Positions 17,335-25,694 of a stretch of DNA of 61,585 nucleotides are shown in pieces. The notes below the pieces were generated by a model that worked only from the letters and a program-made list of their open reading frames with translations, was not told the origin of the DNA and did not search any database. This stretch comes from Micromonospora orduensis (lineage in GTDB: Bacteria; Actinomycetota; Actinomycetes; Mycobacteriales; Micromonosporaceae). Made by a program: the position numbers and the translations under genes. The DNA lies in contig NZ_VDFY01000088.1 of assembly GCF_006228125.1 (NCBI RefSeq), forward strand, positions 1 through 61,585. The letters are read 5' to 3'. Position 1 is the first letter of the stretch. The number at the start of each line of letters is the position of its first letter.

Positions 17335-18108
17335 TCAGTCGTGGGTCGTGCCGCCCTCGCCGCCCTCGTAGCCGCCCTCGCGCTCGATGATCGGCGACGG
17401 AGGCGCAGCCGGGGTGAGCGGCACGGCGATCGGCGCCTGGCCGGTGACCGTGTTGCCGTTACCGAAGTCGAAGGTCACGAAGACGTTCTGGCCGGAGCGC
17501 AGCGCCTCGTTCAGGCCGATCAGGCGGAGCTGGGTGGTCGCCTCGGAGTTGAGCTGGAGGTAGCTCAGCGGGGCCAGCTCGATGCGGGCCGGCTGACCCG
17601 GCGCGGCAGGGCTGGCCGAGCCCGACGCCCGCGCCGACTCCGGGGCGGACGGCGTGGCCGAGGACGACCCGGTCTCGGAGGGGGTCGCGGAGGGGCTGGC
17701 CGAGCCGGACGTCGACGGGCTGGCCGAGCCGGACGGGGACGGGCTGGCGGAGGTCGACTCCGAGGCGGACGGCGACGGGCTCGCCGAACCGCCGCTGATC
17801 ACCACCTCGCGGGCGCTGTCGGTGGTGACGGTTACCGTCACCGTCTCCTTCGAGTCGTTGTAGATCACGGCGTTGAGCGGGGCGTCCTGACCGGCCCGGT
17901 AGCCCTCGGCGCCCGGGTAGTCGACCAGCAGGCCGCGCACCGAGAACGAGCCGTTGCTGGTCGTGAGGCTGACGCCCTGGACCGAAGCCTCCTTCTGGGC
18001 GGTCTCGGCGATCTGACCGGTGCCGCAGCCGGACGCCAGCAGGCTGGCTGCCGCGATCCCGGACAGCAGCAGGGCCGCCCGCCGGGATCCCCTGATCGAG
18101 CGCGTCAC
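17335..18108 (-). CDS. LpqE-like lipoprotein
   Basis: The 257-residue product has a signal with lipobox LLASGC (Cys28), placing it on the outer membrane face. The mature part begins GTGQIAETAQKEASVQGV, followed by a beta-rich domain (residues ~40-105). A low-complexity Ser/Pro/Ala/Thr segment runs over ~108-170, then a second beta-rich part ends in an acidic Gly-rich tail. The GQI..T...V.G opening and the position between carD and radA match mycobacterial LpqE, of unknown function. The Ser/Pro linker looks like an extended spacer inserted in the domain. GTG 18108 has AGGAGG 6 bp upstream. Confidence 0.7.
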   Translation of the reverse strand: MTRSIRGSRRAALLLSGIAAASLLASGCGTGQIAETAQKEASVQGVSLTTSNGSFSVRGLLVDYPGAEGYRAGQDAPLNAVIYNDSKETVTVTVTTDSAREVVISGGSASPSPSASESTSASPSPSGSASPSTSGSASPSATPSETGSSSATPSAPESARASGSASPAAPGQPARIELAPLSYLQLNSEATTQLRLIGLNEALRSGQNVFVTFDFGNGNTVTGQAPIAVPLTPAAPPSPIIEREGGYEGGEGGTTHD

Positions 18109-18248
18109 GTCGGTCCTCCTCGTCACAATCCCCACCCGGCCTCCACGCCGGGCACGGTGGCCATACCCGCGCAGACCGCGCTCCAGGGTAGTTGGAGCTG
18201 ATCGAGGCCCGCACACGGACCCGGCAATGCCACCTGCCCGGGTGCGGG

Positions 18249-19088
18249 TCAGACGACCCGACCGCTCGCCACCAGCAGGACCACGTCGACGAGGGCGATA
18301 AGCATGACTCCCCGGAAGGCGGCCACCGGCCGCCGGCCGGCCCGGAGCGCGTAGCGTCCGGCGTACCAGCTCAGCGGCGGCACCACGGCGGCCGCGCCGA
18401 CCGCCGCGACGCCGACCACCGACGGCGGCCCGGGCGGCCCCACGACCAGGGCGGCGGTCGCCGCGAGCAGGAGCGCGGCGGCGGCGATCCGGCTGACGGC
18501 CGCGCCGAGGCGGTGCGGCAGGCCGCGTACGCCGGTGCGGGCGTCGTCGGCGAGGTCGGGGAGCACGTTGGCGAAGTGCGCGCCGGCGCCCAGGCACGCC
18601 GCCGCGACCAGCAGCCAGACCGGCGGGGCCGGCTCGCCGGGCAGCGCCAGCACGATGAAGGCGGGCAGTGCCCCGAACGAGAGCGCGTAGGGCAGCACCG
18701 AGAACGCGGTGGCCTTGAGCGGCCAGTCGTAGAGCAGCGCGGAGACCAGGGCGACGGTGAGCCAGAGCGCCGCCGTGGGGTTCGTGGTCAGCGCCAGCAA
18801 CGGGCAGGCCACCGCCGCCGCCGCGGCGGCCCAGGCCGTGGTGCGCCGGCCGACCGCGCCGGCGGCGACCGGCTTGTCGGTACGCCCCACGGTGGCGTCC
18901 CGCTCGGCGTCCAGCGCGTCGTTGGTCCAGCCGACGGCGAGCTGGCTGGCCAGCACCGCGAGCACCACCGAGGCGATTCCGGACGGTCGGTGCCCCACCC
19001 CCCACGCCAGCAGACCGGCCACCATGGTCACCGCGGCGGCCGGTTCCGGATGGCTCGCCCTGACCAGCCCTAACACCCTCGACGACAT
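18249..19088 (-). CDS. UbiA-family prenyltransferase
   Basis: This integral membrane protein of 279 residues has about eight hydrophobic helices. UbiA enzymes attach an isoprenyl diphosphate to an aromatic ring with Mg2+. The first Asp-rich motif is NDALDAERD (Asn56-Asp64) and the second is DLADDARTG (about residue 172), both intact. It is divergent by 45 bp from a methyltransferase, and a type III PKS lies downstream of that. It therefore most likely prenylates a polyketide phenol rather than serving menaquinone synthesis. The start is uncertain because no Shine-Dalgarno sequence precedes ATG 19088. Confidence 0.88.
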   Translation of the reverse strand: MSSRVLGLVRASHPEPAAAVTMVAGLLAWGVGHRPSGIASVVLAVLASQLAVGWTNDALDAERDATVGRTDKPVAAGAVGRRTTAWAAAAAAVACPLLALTTNPTAALWLTVALVSALLYDWPLKATAFSVLPYALSFGALPAFIVLALPGEPAPPVWLLVAAACLGAGAHFANVLPDLADDARTGVRGLPHRLGAAVSRIAAAALLLAATAALVVGPPGPPSVVGVAAVGAAAVVPPLSWYAGRYALRAGRRPVAAFRGVMLIALVDVVLLVASGRVV

Positions 19089-19133
19089 AAGGGAAGTCTG
19101 GTCGTTACCGAGCAGTCGTGCCACGCTCGTGCC

Positions 19134-19907
19134 ATGCGAGACGTGGCTGCGGCCCCGGCGTCCACCGGCCCCCGGGTGCTGCCGCGCAACGATCCGCGCC
19201 AGTACGACGACCTGGCCGGTGAGTGGTGGCGGCCGGATGGCGCGTTCGCGATGCTGCACTGGCTGGCCGAGGCCCGCGCGGCGATGGTGCCCCCGGCGGG
19301 CCGTCCCGACGCGCTCCTGGTCGATCTGGGCTGCGGCGCCGGCCTGCTCGCGCCGCACCTGGCCGGCAAGGGTTACCGGCATGTCGGGGTCGACCTGACC
19401 CGTTCGGCGCTCGTCCAGGCCGCCGAGCACGGGGTACGCGTCATCCAGGCCGACGTCACCGCCGTCCCGCTGCCGGACGGCTGCGCCGACGTGGTCTCCG
19501 CCGGCGAGCTGCTGGAGCATGTGCCGGACTGGCCCCGCGCGGTGGCCGAGGCGTGTCGGCTGCTGCGTCCCGGTGGGCTGCTGGTGCTGGACACCCTCAA
19601 CGACACGGCGCTGGCGCGGCTCGTCGCGGTACGGATCGCCGAGCGTCTACCGACTGTGCCGTGCGGCATCCACGATCCACAGTTGTTCGTGGACGCTCGC
19701 CGGTTGGTGGCCGAGTGTGCCCGGCATGGCGTCGACCTGCGGCTGCGCGGCATCCGACCGCAGGTCGGCGGTCTGCTGGCCTGGCTGCTGCGGCGGGCCC
19801 GCGCGTCCCGGTCCGCCGGTACGGCGCCGGCCGGCCGGGCGCCGCGCATCGTGCCGACCCGATCCACGGCCGTGCTCTACCAGGGCCGGGGGGTCCGCAA
19901 CGGATAG
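19134..19907 (+). CDS. SAM-dependent methyltransferase (UbiG/UbiE-like)
   Basis: A 257-residue class I methyltransferase with motif I LLVDLGCGAGLLAPHL, strand 2 GVDLTRSAL, motif II DVVSAGELLEHVPDW and motif III RLLRPGGLLVLDTLN. The overall pattern resembles UbiG-type O-methyltransferases acting on catechol or quinol lipids. It lies between a UbiA prenyltransferase (divergent) and an acyl-CoA-dehydrogenase-fold flavoprotein (41 bp downstream, same strand). It therefore probably methylates a hydroxyl or carbon of the aromatic product of the downstream type III PKS. The exact acceptor is not deducible. Confidence 0.87.
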   Translation: MRDVAAAPASTGPRVLPRNDPRQYDDLAGEWWRPDGAFAMLHWLAEARAAMVPPAGRPDALLVDLGCGAGLLAPHLAGKGYRHVGVDLTRSALVQAAEHGVRVIQADVTAVPLPDGCADVVSAGELLEHVPDWPRAVAEACRLLRPGGLLVLDTLNDTALARLVAVRIAERLPTVPCGIHDPQLFVDARRLVAECARHGVDLRLRGIRPQVGGLLAWLLRRARASRSAGTAPAGRAPRIVPTRSTAVLYQGRGVRNG

Positions 19908-19948
19908 TCGGGTCGTGGCGGGGGTAAGGACGCCGAGGAGGGGGCGAT

Positions 19949-21115
19949 ATGACGGTGCATGCGCTTGAGGCGGCCCGCCGGTTGGCGCCGCGGTTCGCCG
20001 CACGGGCGGCGGAGCACGACCGGGACGGCTCCTTCCCGGTGGAGGACTTCCGTGACCTGCGGGAGGCGGGCCTGTTCGGGCTGATGGTGCCCCGGGCGCT
20101 TGGTGGTCTCGGGGCCAGCTTCGCCGAGTACGCCGCCGTGGCCACCGAGCTTGCCCGGGGCAACGGCGCGACGGCCCTGGTGTTCAACATGCACGCCTCG
20201 GTGACCGGCGCGCTGGGAGCGGTCACCGAGGAACTGGCCGAGGCGCTGGGTGTGCCGGACGAGGCGTTGGTCGCCCGGGACCGGCTGCTCACCGCCGCAG
20301 CGCAGGGCTCGTGGTACGCGGTTGCCATGAGTGAACGCGGTGCCGGTGCCCGGCTCTCGCAGTTGAGCACGGTCTACGAGGCGACCGACGGTGGCTGGCA
20401 CCTCAAGGGCAGTAAGACCTTCTGCTCGGGGGCGGGGCACGCCGACGGCTACCTGGTGGCCGCGCGCAGTGCCGCCGACCAGTCGGTGGTGTCCCAGTTC
20501 CTGGTGCCGGCCGGCGACGGGTTGACCGTCGAGCCGACCTGGGACGCGCTCGGCATGCGGGCCACCTCCTCGCATGACATGCACCTGGACGTCACCGTGC
20601 CGGCCGACCGGCTGCTCGGCGGCGTGGAGGGGTTGGCCCTGGTGGTCGCCCAGTTGATGCCGCACTGGCTGGTGGCGAGCTACGCGGCGGTCTACGTGGG
20701 GGTGGCCCAGGCGGCGATCGACGCGGCGGCCGAGCACCTCAACGCCCGCAACCTGGCCGGCCTGCCCGCTGTGCGGGCACGGCTGGGGCGGGCGGACGCG
20801 GCGACGGCGGCGGCCCGACTGGTGGTGGCCGAGGCGGCCCGCCGGGTGGACGAGGAGCCGGGTGAGGCGGAGACCAACCGGTGGGTGTGGCGGGCCAAGT
20901 TGCTGGCCGGCACCACGGCGGCCGACGTGGCGGCCTCGGTGCTGGAGGCGGCGGGCACCTCGGCGACGCGACGCGGCCATCCGTTGGAGCGGCTCTACCG
21001 GGATGCCCGCTGCGGGTCGCTGCACCCGGCGACGTCGGATGTCTGCGCCGACTGGCTCGGCATCGCCGCGCTGGGCGGCGACCCGGACCGCGACGGATCG
21101 GCTCCGCGTTGGTGA
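19949..21115 (+). CDS. Acyl-CoA-dehydrogenase-fold flavoprotein, probable monooxygenase
   Basis: The 388 residues follow the acyl-CoA dehydrogenase fold. There is an N-terminal helical domain (FRDLREAGLFGLMVPRALGG), a central beta domain (WYAVAMSERGAGARLS, GSKTFCSGAGHADGY) and a C-terminal four-helix flavin domain. In dehydrogenases the catalytic base is the Glu of RDAKIYQIYEGTS-like segments. Here the aligned segment is RDARCGSLHPATS (Arg351-Ser363) with Pro360 at that position, so the usual base is absent. The RDxRxxxLHxP look is that of flavin-dependent monooxygenases such as DszC. In this cluster it could hydroxylate the phenolic ring. GGAGGGGG lies before ATG 19949. Confidence 0.85.
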   Translation: MTVHALEAARRLAPRFAARAAEHDRDGSFPVEDFRDLREAGLFGLMVPRALGGLGASFAEYAAVATELARGNGATALVFNMHASVTGALGAVTEELAEALGVPDEALVARDRLLTAAAQGSWYAVAMSERGAGARLSQLSTVYEATDGGWHLKGSKTFCSGAGHADGYLVAARSAADQSVVSQFLVPAGDGLTVEPTWDALGMRATSSHDMHLDVTVPADRLLGGVEGLALVVAQLMPHWLVASYAAVYVGVAQAAIDAAAEHLNARNLAGLPAVRARLGRADAATAAARLVVAEAARRVDEEPGEAETNRWVWRAKLLAGTTAADVAASVLEAAGTSATRRGHPLERLYRDARCGSLHPATSDVCADWLGIAALGGDPDRDGSAPRW

Positions 21116-21209
21116 GCCGGCGCGGCTCAACTGACGTGGGGGAACGGCCGGGCACGATGGTCGGCGGAACGGACCGGGGGAGGACAGCTTCGGACGAGAG
21201 GTGGGGATC

Positions 21210-22253
21210 GTGCCCGTACCAGTGATCGCGGGGCTCGGGGTGGCGCAGCCGCCGTCGGCCTCCCAGGACGAGTTGTGGGAGAGCTTCTTCTCCCGGCACT
21301 TCTCCGGCACCACCCGGTCGTTGGCCGAGCGGATCTTCGCGCATTCGGGGGTGACCCGCCGTCAGGCTGCCGTCAATCCCCTGCTGGAGGACGTGTCGGA
21401 CTGGCCGACCGAGCGGCGGATGCGCCGCTACCAGGTGGAGGCGCTGCCGTTGGGCAAGGAGGCGGTCGGCCGCGCGTTGACGGCGGCCGGGCTGGGCGCC
21501 GGCGACGTGGGGTTGTTCATCGTGTGTTCCTGCACCGGGTACGCCACCCCGGGGCTGGACATCCTGCTCGCCCGGGACCTCGGCATGGCCCCGGACACGC
21601 AGCGGATGTTCGTCGGTCACATGGGCTGCTACGCGGCGCTGCCGGGGCTGGGCGCGGCGAGTGACTTCGTCACGGCCCGCGGCCGTCCGGCGCTGCTGCT
21701 CTGCGCCGAGTTGACAAGCCTGCACATCCAGCCGTCCAGCGCCCGGGTGGACACCCAGCAGATCGTCTCGCACGCGCTCTTCTCGGACGCCGCGGTCGCG
21801 GCCGTGGTGGTGCCGGGCGGCCGGGGGTACGCGCTGAGCGAGGTCACCTCGGTCACGGACACCTCCACGGCGGACCACATGACCTGGGACGTGACCGACG
21901 CCGGTTTCCGGATGGGTCTGTCGCCGAAGGTGCCGCAGGTGCTGTCCCGGCATGTGCGCGCCCTGGTGGACGACCTGCTGGCCCGGCACGGCACGACCCG
22001 TTCCGAGGTGGACGGCTGGGCGGTGCACCCGGGTGGGCCGAGGATCCTCAACGTGGTCGAGCGGGAGTTGGCGTTGCCGCCGGAGGCGCTGGCGGCGTCC
22101 CGGGCGACGCTCGACGAGCACGGCAACTGCTCCTCGCCGACGGTGTTGCTGATCGTGGACCGGCTGGCCCGTGCGGCTCCCCGCCGGATCGTGATGCTGG
22201 CGTTCGGTCCCGGTCTCACCCTGTACGCTGCCCTGCTCGATCGACAGGAGTGA
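21210..22253 (+). CDS. Type III polyketide synthase
   Basis: A homodimeric chalcone/stilbene synthase-like enzyme, 347 residues, that extends an acyl-CoA starter with malonyl-CoA units. The catalytic triad is intact: Cys140 in GHMGCYAALPG, His273 in WAVHPGGPR and Asn306 in DEHGNCSSPT. The family's C-terminal GFGPG loop appears as LAFGPGLTLY. GTG 21210 is chosen because GAGAGGTGGGG (21196-21206) is well placed for it; the nearby GTG 21201 lies inside that Shine-Dalgarno sequence. With the UbiA, methyltransferase and flavoprotein genes it suggests an alkylresorcinol- or hydroquinone-type prenylated lipid. Confidence 0.93.
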   Translation: MPVPVIAGLGVAQPPSASQDELWESFFSRHFSGTTRSLAERIFAHSGVTRRQAAVNPLLEDVSDWPTERRMRRYQVEALPLGKEAVGRALTAAGLGAGDVGLFIVCSCTGYATPGLDILLARDLGMAPDTQRMFVGHMGCYAALPGLGAASDFVTARGRPALLLCAELTSLHIQPSSARVDTQQIVSHALFSDAAVAAVVVPGGRGYALSEVTSVTDTSTADHMTWDVTDAGFRMGLSPKVPQVLSRHVRALVDDLLARHGTTRSEVDGWAVHPGGPRILNVVERELALPPEALAASRATLDEHGNCSSPTVLLIVDRLARAAPRRIVMLAFGPGLTLYAALLDRQE

Positions 22254-22273
22254 TCGTCCGCTACCCCGGCGGG

Positions 22274-22279
22274 TACGCT
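22274..22279 (+). promoter_or_regulatory. -10 element upstream of the 22287 gene
   Basis: TACGCT ends 7 bp before ATG 22287, and there is no Shine-Dalgarno sequence. It separates this gene from the PKS cluster transcript. Confidence 0.45.
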
Positions 22280-22286
22280 CACCACC

Positions 22287-22922
22287 ATGGACATGGCGGA
22301 CGACCGGCTGCGGTCGGCGGTGCTGGTCGGGGGGACCCTGGCCGTGCTGGCGGTGGGCGGCTGGTGGTGGCGGGCGGCTGCGCCCGCCCCGATGGCCGGG
22401 CCGGTCGGCCCGCCGTCGGACGAGCCGAGCGTCAGCACCGAACTGGAGCGGGCGCTGGTCTCCGCCGCCCCCGGTGAGCGGGTGACCGTCTGGGTGGATC
22501 CCCAGACGGGCGAGGCCGTGCGGGTGCCGAGCGGTTCGAGAGTGGTGATCGACTCGGCGACGGGCGCGATCACCGACATCGAGGGCGATCAGGGGGTGCT
22601 CTCTCCCGGGAGTGACCTGCCCTCGTTCCGCGAGACGGTCTGGCGGGAGGACAGGGAACTCACGCCCGGCCAGGGGCTGACCCGGCAGGCTGCCGACGAC
22701 GGCTCCCGTTATCTGCTCCAGTACCGGTGCACCCGGCCCGGAACGATGGCGGTGACGAGCACCGGGGCTGAGATCGCCGGCCCGTCGCGTATCGACTGCG
22801 ACGGCTCGGTCGCCTCGGCCGAGGTGTTGCCCGGCGGCGGGCCGTTCCGGGTGTCCCTGTCGGCTGTCGGTGACCAGCCCATCGTCGCCCAGGCGCAGCT
22901 CATCGGCCTGCCCCCTCGCTAG
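22287..22922 (+). CDS. Unknown single-pass membrane protein
   Basis: The 211-residue protein has one N-terminal transmembrane segment (~residues 10-30, SAVLVGGTLAVLAVGGWWW) and a Pro-rich linker. The extracytoplasmic domain has just two Cys (YRCTRPG and RIDCDGS) that could form a disulfide. No family is recognised. It is convergent with the next gene (10 bp between stops). The leaderless -10 at 22274 argues that it is not part of the PKS operon. Confidence 0.7.
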   Translation: MDMADDRLRSAVLVGGTLAVLAVGGWWWRAAAPAPMAGPVGPPSDEPSVSTELERALVSAAPGERVTVWVDPQTGEAVRVPSGSRVVIDSATGAITDIEGDQGVLSPGSDLPSFRETVWREDRELTPGQGLTRQAADDGSRYLLQYRCTRPGTMAVTSTGAEIAGPSRIDCDGSVASAEVLPGGGPFRVSLSAVGDQPIVAQAQLIGLPPR

Positions 22923-22932
22923 CCCGGGCCGG

Positions 22933-23619
22933 TCAGGCGGCCAGGGCGCTGAGGTCTTCCCGGTACGCGTCGATCGGCCCCAGTTCGGGAAGCACCCGCG
23001 TGACCGTGCCGGCGCGGTCGACAAGCAGCGCGGTCGCGGTGCCGGGGCGGGCCGGCTGGCCGAGGAACGAGCGCAGTCCGCCGGCGGGGTCGGCCAGCGC
23101 CCGGACGCCGTGCACCGGCGGTGGCGTGACCGTTCGCCCGCCGGTCACGGTGACCACTGTCACTCCGGCGGGTGCCGCCGCCACGGCCTCGGTGACGACG
23201 TCCGGGCACGGGCAGCCGTCCACGAGAATGATCATGGCGGGGAGCAGGCCGCGCAGCGGCACCGGCGCCTGCCCGGCGTCGACCAGGTCCAGCGCGGGCA
23301 GCGCCCGACCGGTGAGGGTCACGGGCGGGACGGAGGGCGTCGAGGTCGGCCGGTCGGTGCTGCGGGGAGCGCGTGGCCAGGTGACGGCAAGAAGGCCGGC
23401 CAGCGTGGTGAGCAGCGCGATCAGCAGGACCAGCATCGGCAGGACCAGGACGCGGTGCGGTCTGGGTGACCCGGCGGCCCGGCGTAGCTCACGGCGGATC
23501 TGGGCGGCCTCGTCGGCGAGCGCCGAGGCGTCGTCGGGGACCACCACCCGACCCCATTCGGGGGGCAGGTCGGGCAGACCGTCGGACGGCCCGTGGCCCT
23601 CTGCGTCCGGCTTGCCCAT
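22933..23619 (-). CDS. Unknown membrane protein with thioredoxin-like external domain
   Basis: The 228 residues comprise a ~55-residue acidic cytoplasmic N-terminus (PPEWGRVVVPDDASALADEA), one transmembrane helix (~residues 60-80, VLVLPMLVLLIALLTTLAGL) and an external C-terminal domain. That domain has VPLRGLLPAMIILVDGCPCP, a hydrophobic strand ending in a Cys-Pro-Cys-Pro turn, followed by AVAAAPAGVTVVTVTG and RALADPAGGLRSFLG. The layout recalls redoxin/thioredoxin-like folds with a CxC pair, but no known redoxin motif is complete. GGGGG (RNA sense) lies 5 bp before ATG 23619; the frame stays open further upstream without support. Confidence 0.65.
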   Translation of the reverse strand: MGKPDAEGHGPSDGLPDLPPEWGRVVVPDDASALADEAAQIRRELRRAAGSPRPHRVLVLPMLVLLIALLTTLAGLLAVTWPRAPRSTDRPTSTPSVPPVTLTGRALPALDLVDAGQAPVPLRGLLPAMIILVDGCPCPDVVTEAVAAAPAGVTVVTVTGGRTVTPPPVHGVRALADPAGGLRSFLGQPARPGTATALLVDRAGTVTRVLPELGPIDAYREDLSALAA

Positions 23620-23947
23620 CGGACCCCCTGGAAGCGTCTCGAGAGCGGACTGCTGTTTCGACCTCCAGCGTCCCGCACGGGGGCACCTCTCGCCACACCT
23701 GGGCGCGATCGCGCAAGGAGGGATACCATGAGGTGAGCGCATAGCCCTTGATCTCGACGTTCTGTTCACCCGTACCGGGCAGTCATCCGTACGTTACGGA
23801 GCGTGTTCGAACCATCGGTTTGACCGCCTGTCAAGCTGAAGAAAGACCTCTCACAGGGCCCCTGAGCTGCGCCAACAGTCAGGACATCGGTGAGACATCG
23901 GTGCCTGACCGTGTTATCCTAGACACAGCGAAAGGGGTTTCGAACCT
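23620..23947 (+). promoter_or_regulatory. Intergenic region upstream of carD
   Basis: No gene is seen in this 328-bp stretch. It contains a short palindrome TCCGTA-CGT-TACGGA (23786-23800) and a 10-bp direct repeat GACATCGGTG (23883-23892 and 23894-23903). A plausible promoter has -35 GAGACA (23892-23897), a 17-bp spacer and -10 TATCCT (23915-23920). GCGAAAGGGG then provides a ribosome-binding site before ATG 23948. Confidence 0.5.
23892..23920 (+). promoter_or_regulatory. Probable carD promoter
   Basis: GAGACA and TATCCT are separated by 17 bp. The start site would fall near 23927, leaving a ~20-nt leader with AAAGGGG. The -35 overlaps a GACATCGGTG direct repeat that could bind a regulator. 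Confidence 0.5.
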
Positions 23948-24433
23948 ATGGTTTTCAGTGTCGGCGAGACCGTTGTTTACCCCCACCACGGGGCCGCACT
24001 CATCGAGGCAATCGAGACTCGGGTCATCAAGGGCGAGCCTAAGCAATACCTCGTCCTGAGGGTCGCGCAGGGTGACCTGACGGTCCGGGTGCCTGCCGAG
24101 AACGCCGAGATCGTGGGCGTACGCGAGGTGGTCGGCGAAGAGGGCCTCGGCAAGGTCTTCGACGTTCTCCGGGCTCCGCACACCGAGGAGCCGACCAACT
24201 GGTCGCGGCGTTACAAGGCCAACCTGGAGAAGCTGGCTTCCGGCAACCCGCTGAAGGTCGCCGAGGTCGTGCGTGACCTGTGGCGTCGGGAGCGGGAGCG
24301 GGGTCTTTCGGCGGGTGAGAAGCGGATGCTCGCCAAGGCCCGCGACATCCTCGTCGGCGAGGTCGCGCTGGCGGAGAAGAGCACCAAGGACGAGGCGGAG
24401 ACGCTGCTCGACAAGGTCCTTACCGAGGCCTAG
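23948..24433 (+). CDS. carD: RNA polymerase-binding transcription factor CarD
   Basis: CarD binds the RNA polymerase beta subunit and stabilises the open complex, notably at rRNA promoters. The 161-residue product has the N-terminal Tudor-like RNAP-interaction domain ([20 protein letters not shown]) and the helical DNA-binding C-terminal domain with the conserved Trp in [17 protein letters not shown]. It is almost identical in length to mycobacterial CarD. It begins the conserved block carD-ispD-ispF. Confidence 0.97.
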   Translation: MVFSVGETVVYPHHGAALIEAIETRVIKGEPKQYLVLRVAQGDLTVRVPAENAEIVGVREVVGEEGLGKVFDVLRAPHTEEPTNWSRRYKANLEKLASGNPLKVAEVVRDLWRRERERGLSAGEKRMLAKARDILVGEVALAEKSTKDEAETLLDKVLTEA

Positions 24434-24489
24434 TCCGCACAGCATCGTCGTACCCGATTCGTAGCGAAGAAACCACCGAGGACCGCGAC

Positions 24490-25185
24490 GTGACCGCGCA
24501 GCTCAACCCGCGCGGTGACGTCGCGGTCCTCGTGCCTGCGGCGGGCGCTGGCGTACGGCTCGGCCCCGGCCGACCCAAGGCGCTGCGCCTGCTCGCGGGC
24601 GAGCCGCTGCTGGTGCACGCCGTACGGCGGTTGGCGGCGGCGCCCTCGGTGCACACGATCGTGGTGGCCGCGCCGGCCTCCGAGGTGACGGCTGTCCGCG
24701 AGCTGCTCGCCCCGGTGGCGCCGGTGATCGTGGTGCCCGGTGGCGCGGAACGGCAGGCTTCGGTCGCCGCCGCACTGGCCGCGGTGCCCGACGGGCCGAC
24801 GATCGTCCTGGTGCACGACGCCGCCCGCGCGCTCACCCCGCCCGAGCTGGTGGAGTCCGTCGCGGCGGCGGTCCGCGACGGGTGTGCCGCGGTGATCCCG
24901 GTGCTGCCGGTCGTCGACACCATCAAGGAGGTCGGCGCGGGCGAGGTGGTGCTCGGCACCGTCGACAGGTCCGCCCTGCGCGCCGTGCAGACCCCGCAGG
25001 GTTTCCGCCGGGCGGTGCTCACCGCGGCGCACGCCGCGGCCGGTGATCCACTCACCGACGACGCCGGGCTCGTCGAGAAACAGGGCGTCCCGGTGAGCTG
25101 CGTACCCGGCTCGGAGTACGCGCTGAAAATCACCCGCCCGTTCGACCTGGCGCTGGCGGAGCACCTGCTCACCGCCGCCGGTTGA
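24490..25185 (+). CDS. ispD: 2-C-methyl-D-erythritol 4-phosphate cytidylyltransferase
   Basis: IspD transfers CMP to methylerythritol phosphate in the non-mevalonate isoprenoid pathway. The 231-residue product has the nucleotide-binding P-loop [33 protein letters not shown] (Asp/Arg of the active site), [16 protein letters not shown] and the C-terminal [15 protein letters not shown] 24490 is preceded by GAGGA. The ispF start follows after 16 bp, so isoprenoid precursor genes are adjacent. Confidence 0.95.
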   Translation: MTAQLNPRGDVAVLVPAAGAGVRLGPGRPKALRLLAGEPLLVHAVRRLAAAPSVHTIVVAAPASEVTAVRELLAPVAPVIVVPGGAERQASVAAALAAVPDGPTIVLVHDAARALTPPELVESVAAAVRDGCAAVIPVLPVVDTIKEVGAGEVVLGTVDRSALRAVQTPQGFRRAVLTAAHAAAGDPLTDDAGLVEKQGVPVSCVPGSEYALKITRPFDLALAEHLLTAAG

Positions 25186-25189
25186 CGCG

Positions 25190-25195
25190 TACCCT
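25190..25195 (+). promoter_or_regulatory. -10 element for leaderless ispF
   Basis: TACCCT lies in the 16-bp ispD-ispF gap, 6 bp before ATG 25202. It suggests ispF can also be transcribed on its own. Confidence 0.45.
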
Positions 25196-25201
25196 CTGAT
25201 C

Positions 25202-25684
25202 ATGATCGTTCCCCGGGTGGCCATCGGCACCGACGTGCACGCGTTCGAGCCCGGCCGGCCCTGCTGGGTGGCGGGCCTGCTCTGGCCCGACCAGGACGGC
25301 CTGGCCGGGCACTCGGACGCCGACGTGGCCGCGCACGCCGCCTGCAACGCGCTGCTCTCCGCCGCCGGCCTCGGTGATCTCGGGTCCGTCTTCGGGATCG
25401 GCCAGCCGGAGTGGGCCGGGGCCTCCGGGGTGGCCCTGCTGACCGAGACCGCCCGCCGGGTGCGGGCCGCCGGCCTGGAAATCGGCAACGTGTCCGTGCA
25501 GGTCGTCGGCAACCGACCCAAGATCAGTCGTCGTCGGGAGGAGGCCCAGCAGGTGCTCTCCGCCGCCGTCGGCGCCCCGGTGACCATCTCCGCCGCGACC
25601 ACCGACGGTCTCGGGTTCACCGGCCGCGAGGAGGGGTTGGCCGGCATCGCGGTGGCGCTGGTGTACGACGCTCCGGACGCCTAG
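25202..25684 (+). CDS. ispF: 2-C-methyl-D-erythritol 2,4-cyclodiphosphate synthase
   Basis: IspF cyclises CDP-methylerythritol phosphate. The 160-residue product shows the zinc ligands Asp-x-His in [18 protein letters not shown], and the C-terminal [16 protein letters not shown] that forms the CMP/diphosphate site. It is the usual size of the trimeric enzyme. In M. tuberculosis, from memory, cysS follows directly; here cysS is 25 kb away. The stop codon TAG forms part of the next gene's -10 element. Confidence 0.96.
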   Translation: MIVPRVAIGTDVHAFEPGRPCWVAGLLWPDQDGLAGHSDADVAAHAACNALLSAAGLGDLGSVFGIGQPEWAGASGVALLTETARRVRAAGLEIGNVSVQVVGNRPKISRRREEAQQVLSAAVGAPVTISAATTDGLGFTGREEGLAGIAVALVYDAPDA

Positions 25685-25687
25685 GCT
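25682..25687 (+). promoter_or_regulatory. -10 element overlapping the ispF stop
   Basis: TAGGCT, whose first three bases are the ispF stop codon, ends 7 bp before ATG 25695 of the TPR gene. Confidence 0.5.
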
Positions 25688-25694
25688 CGCCGCG

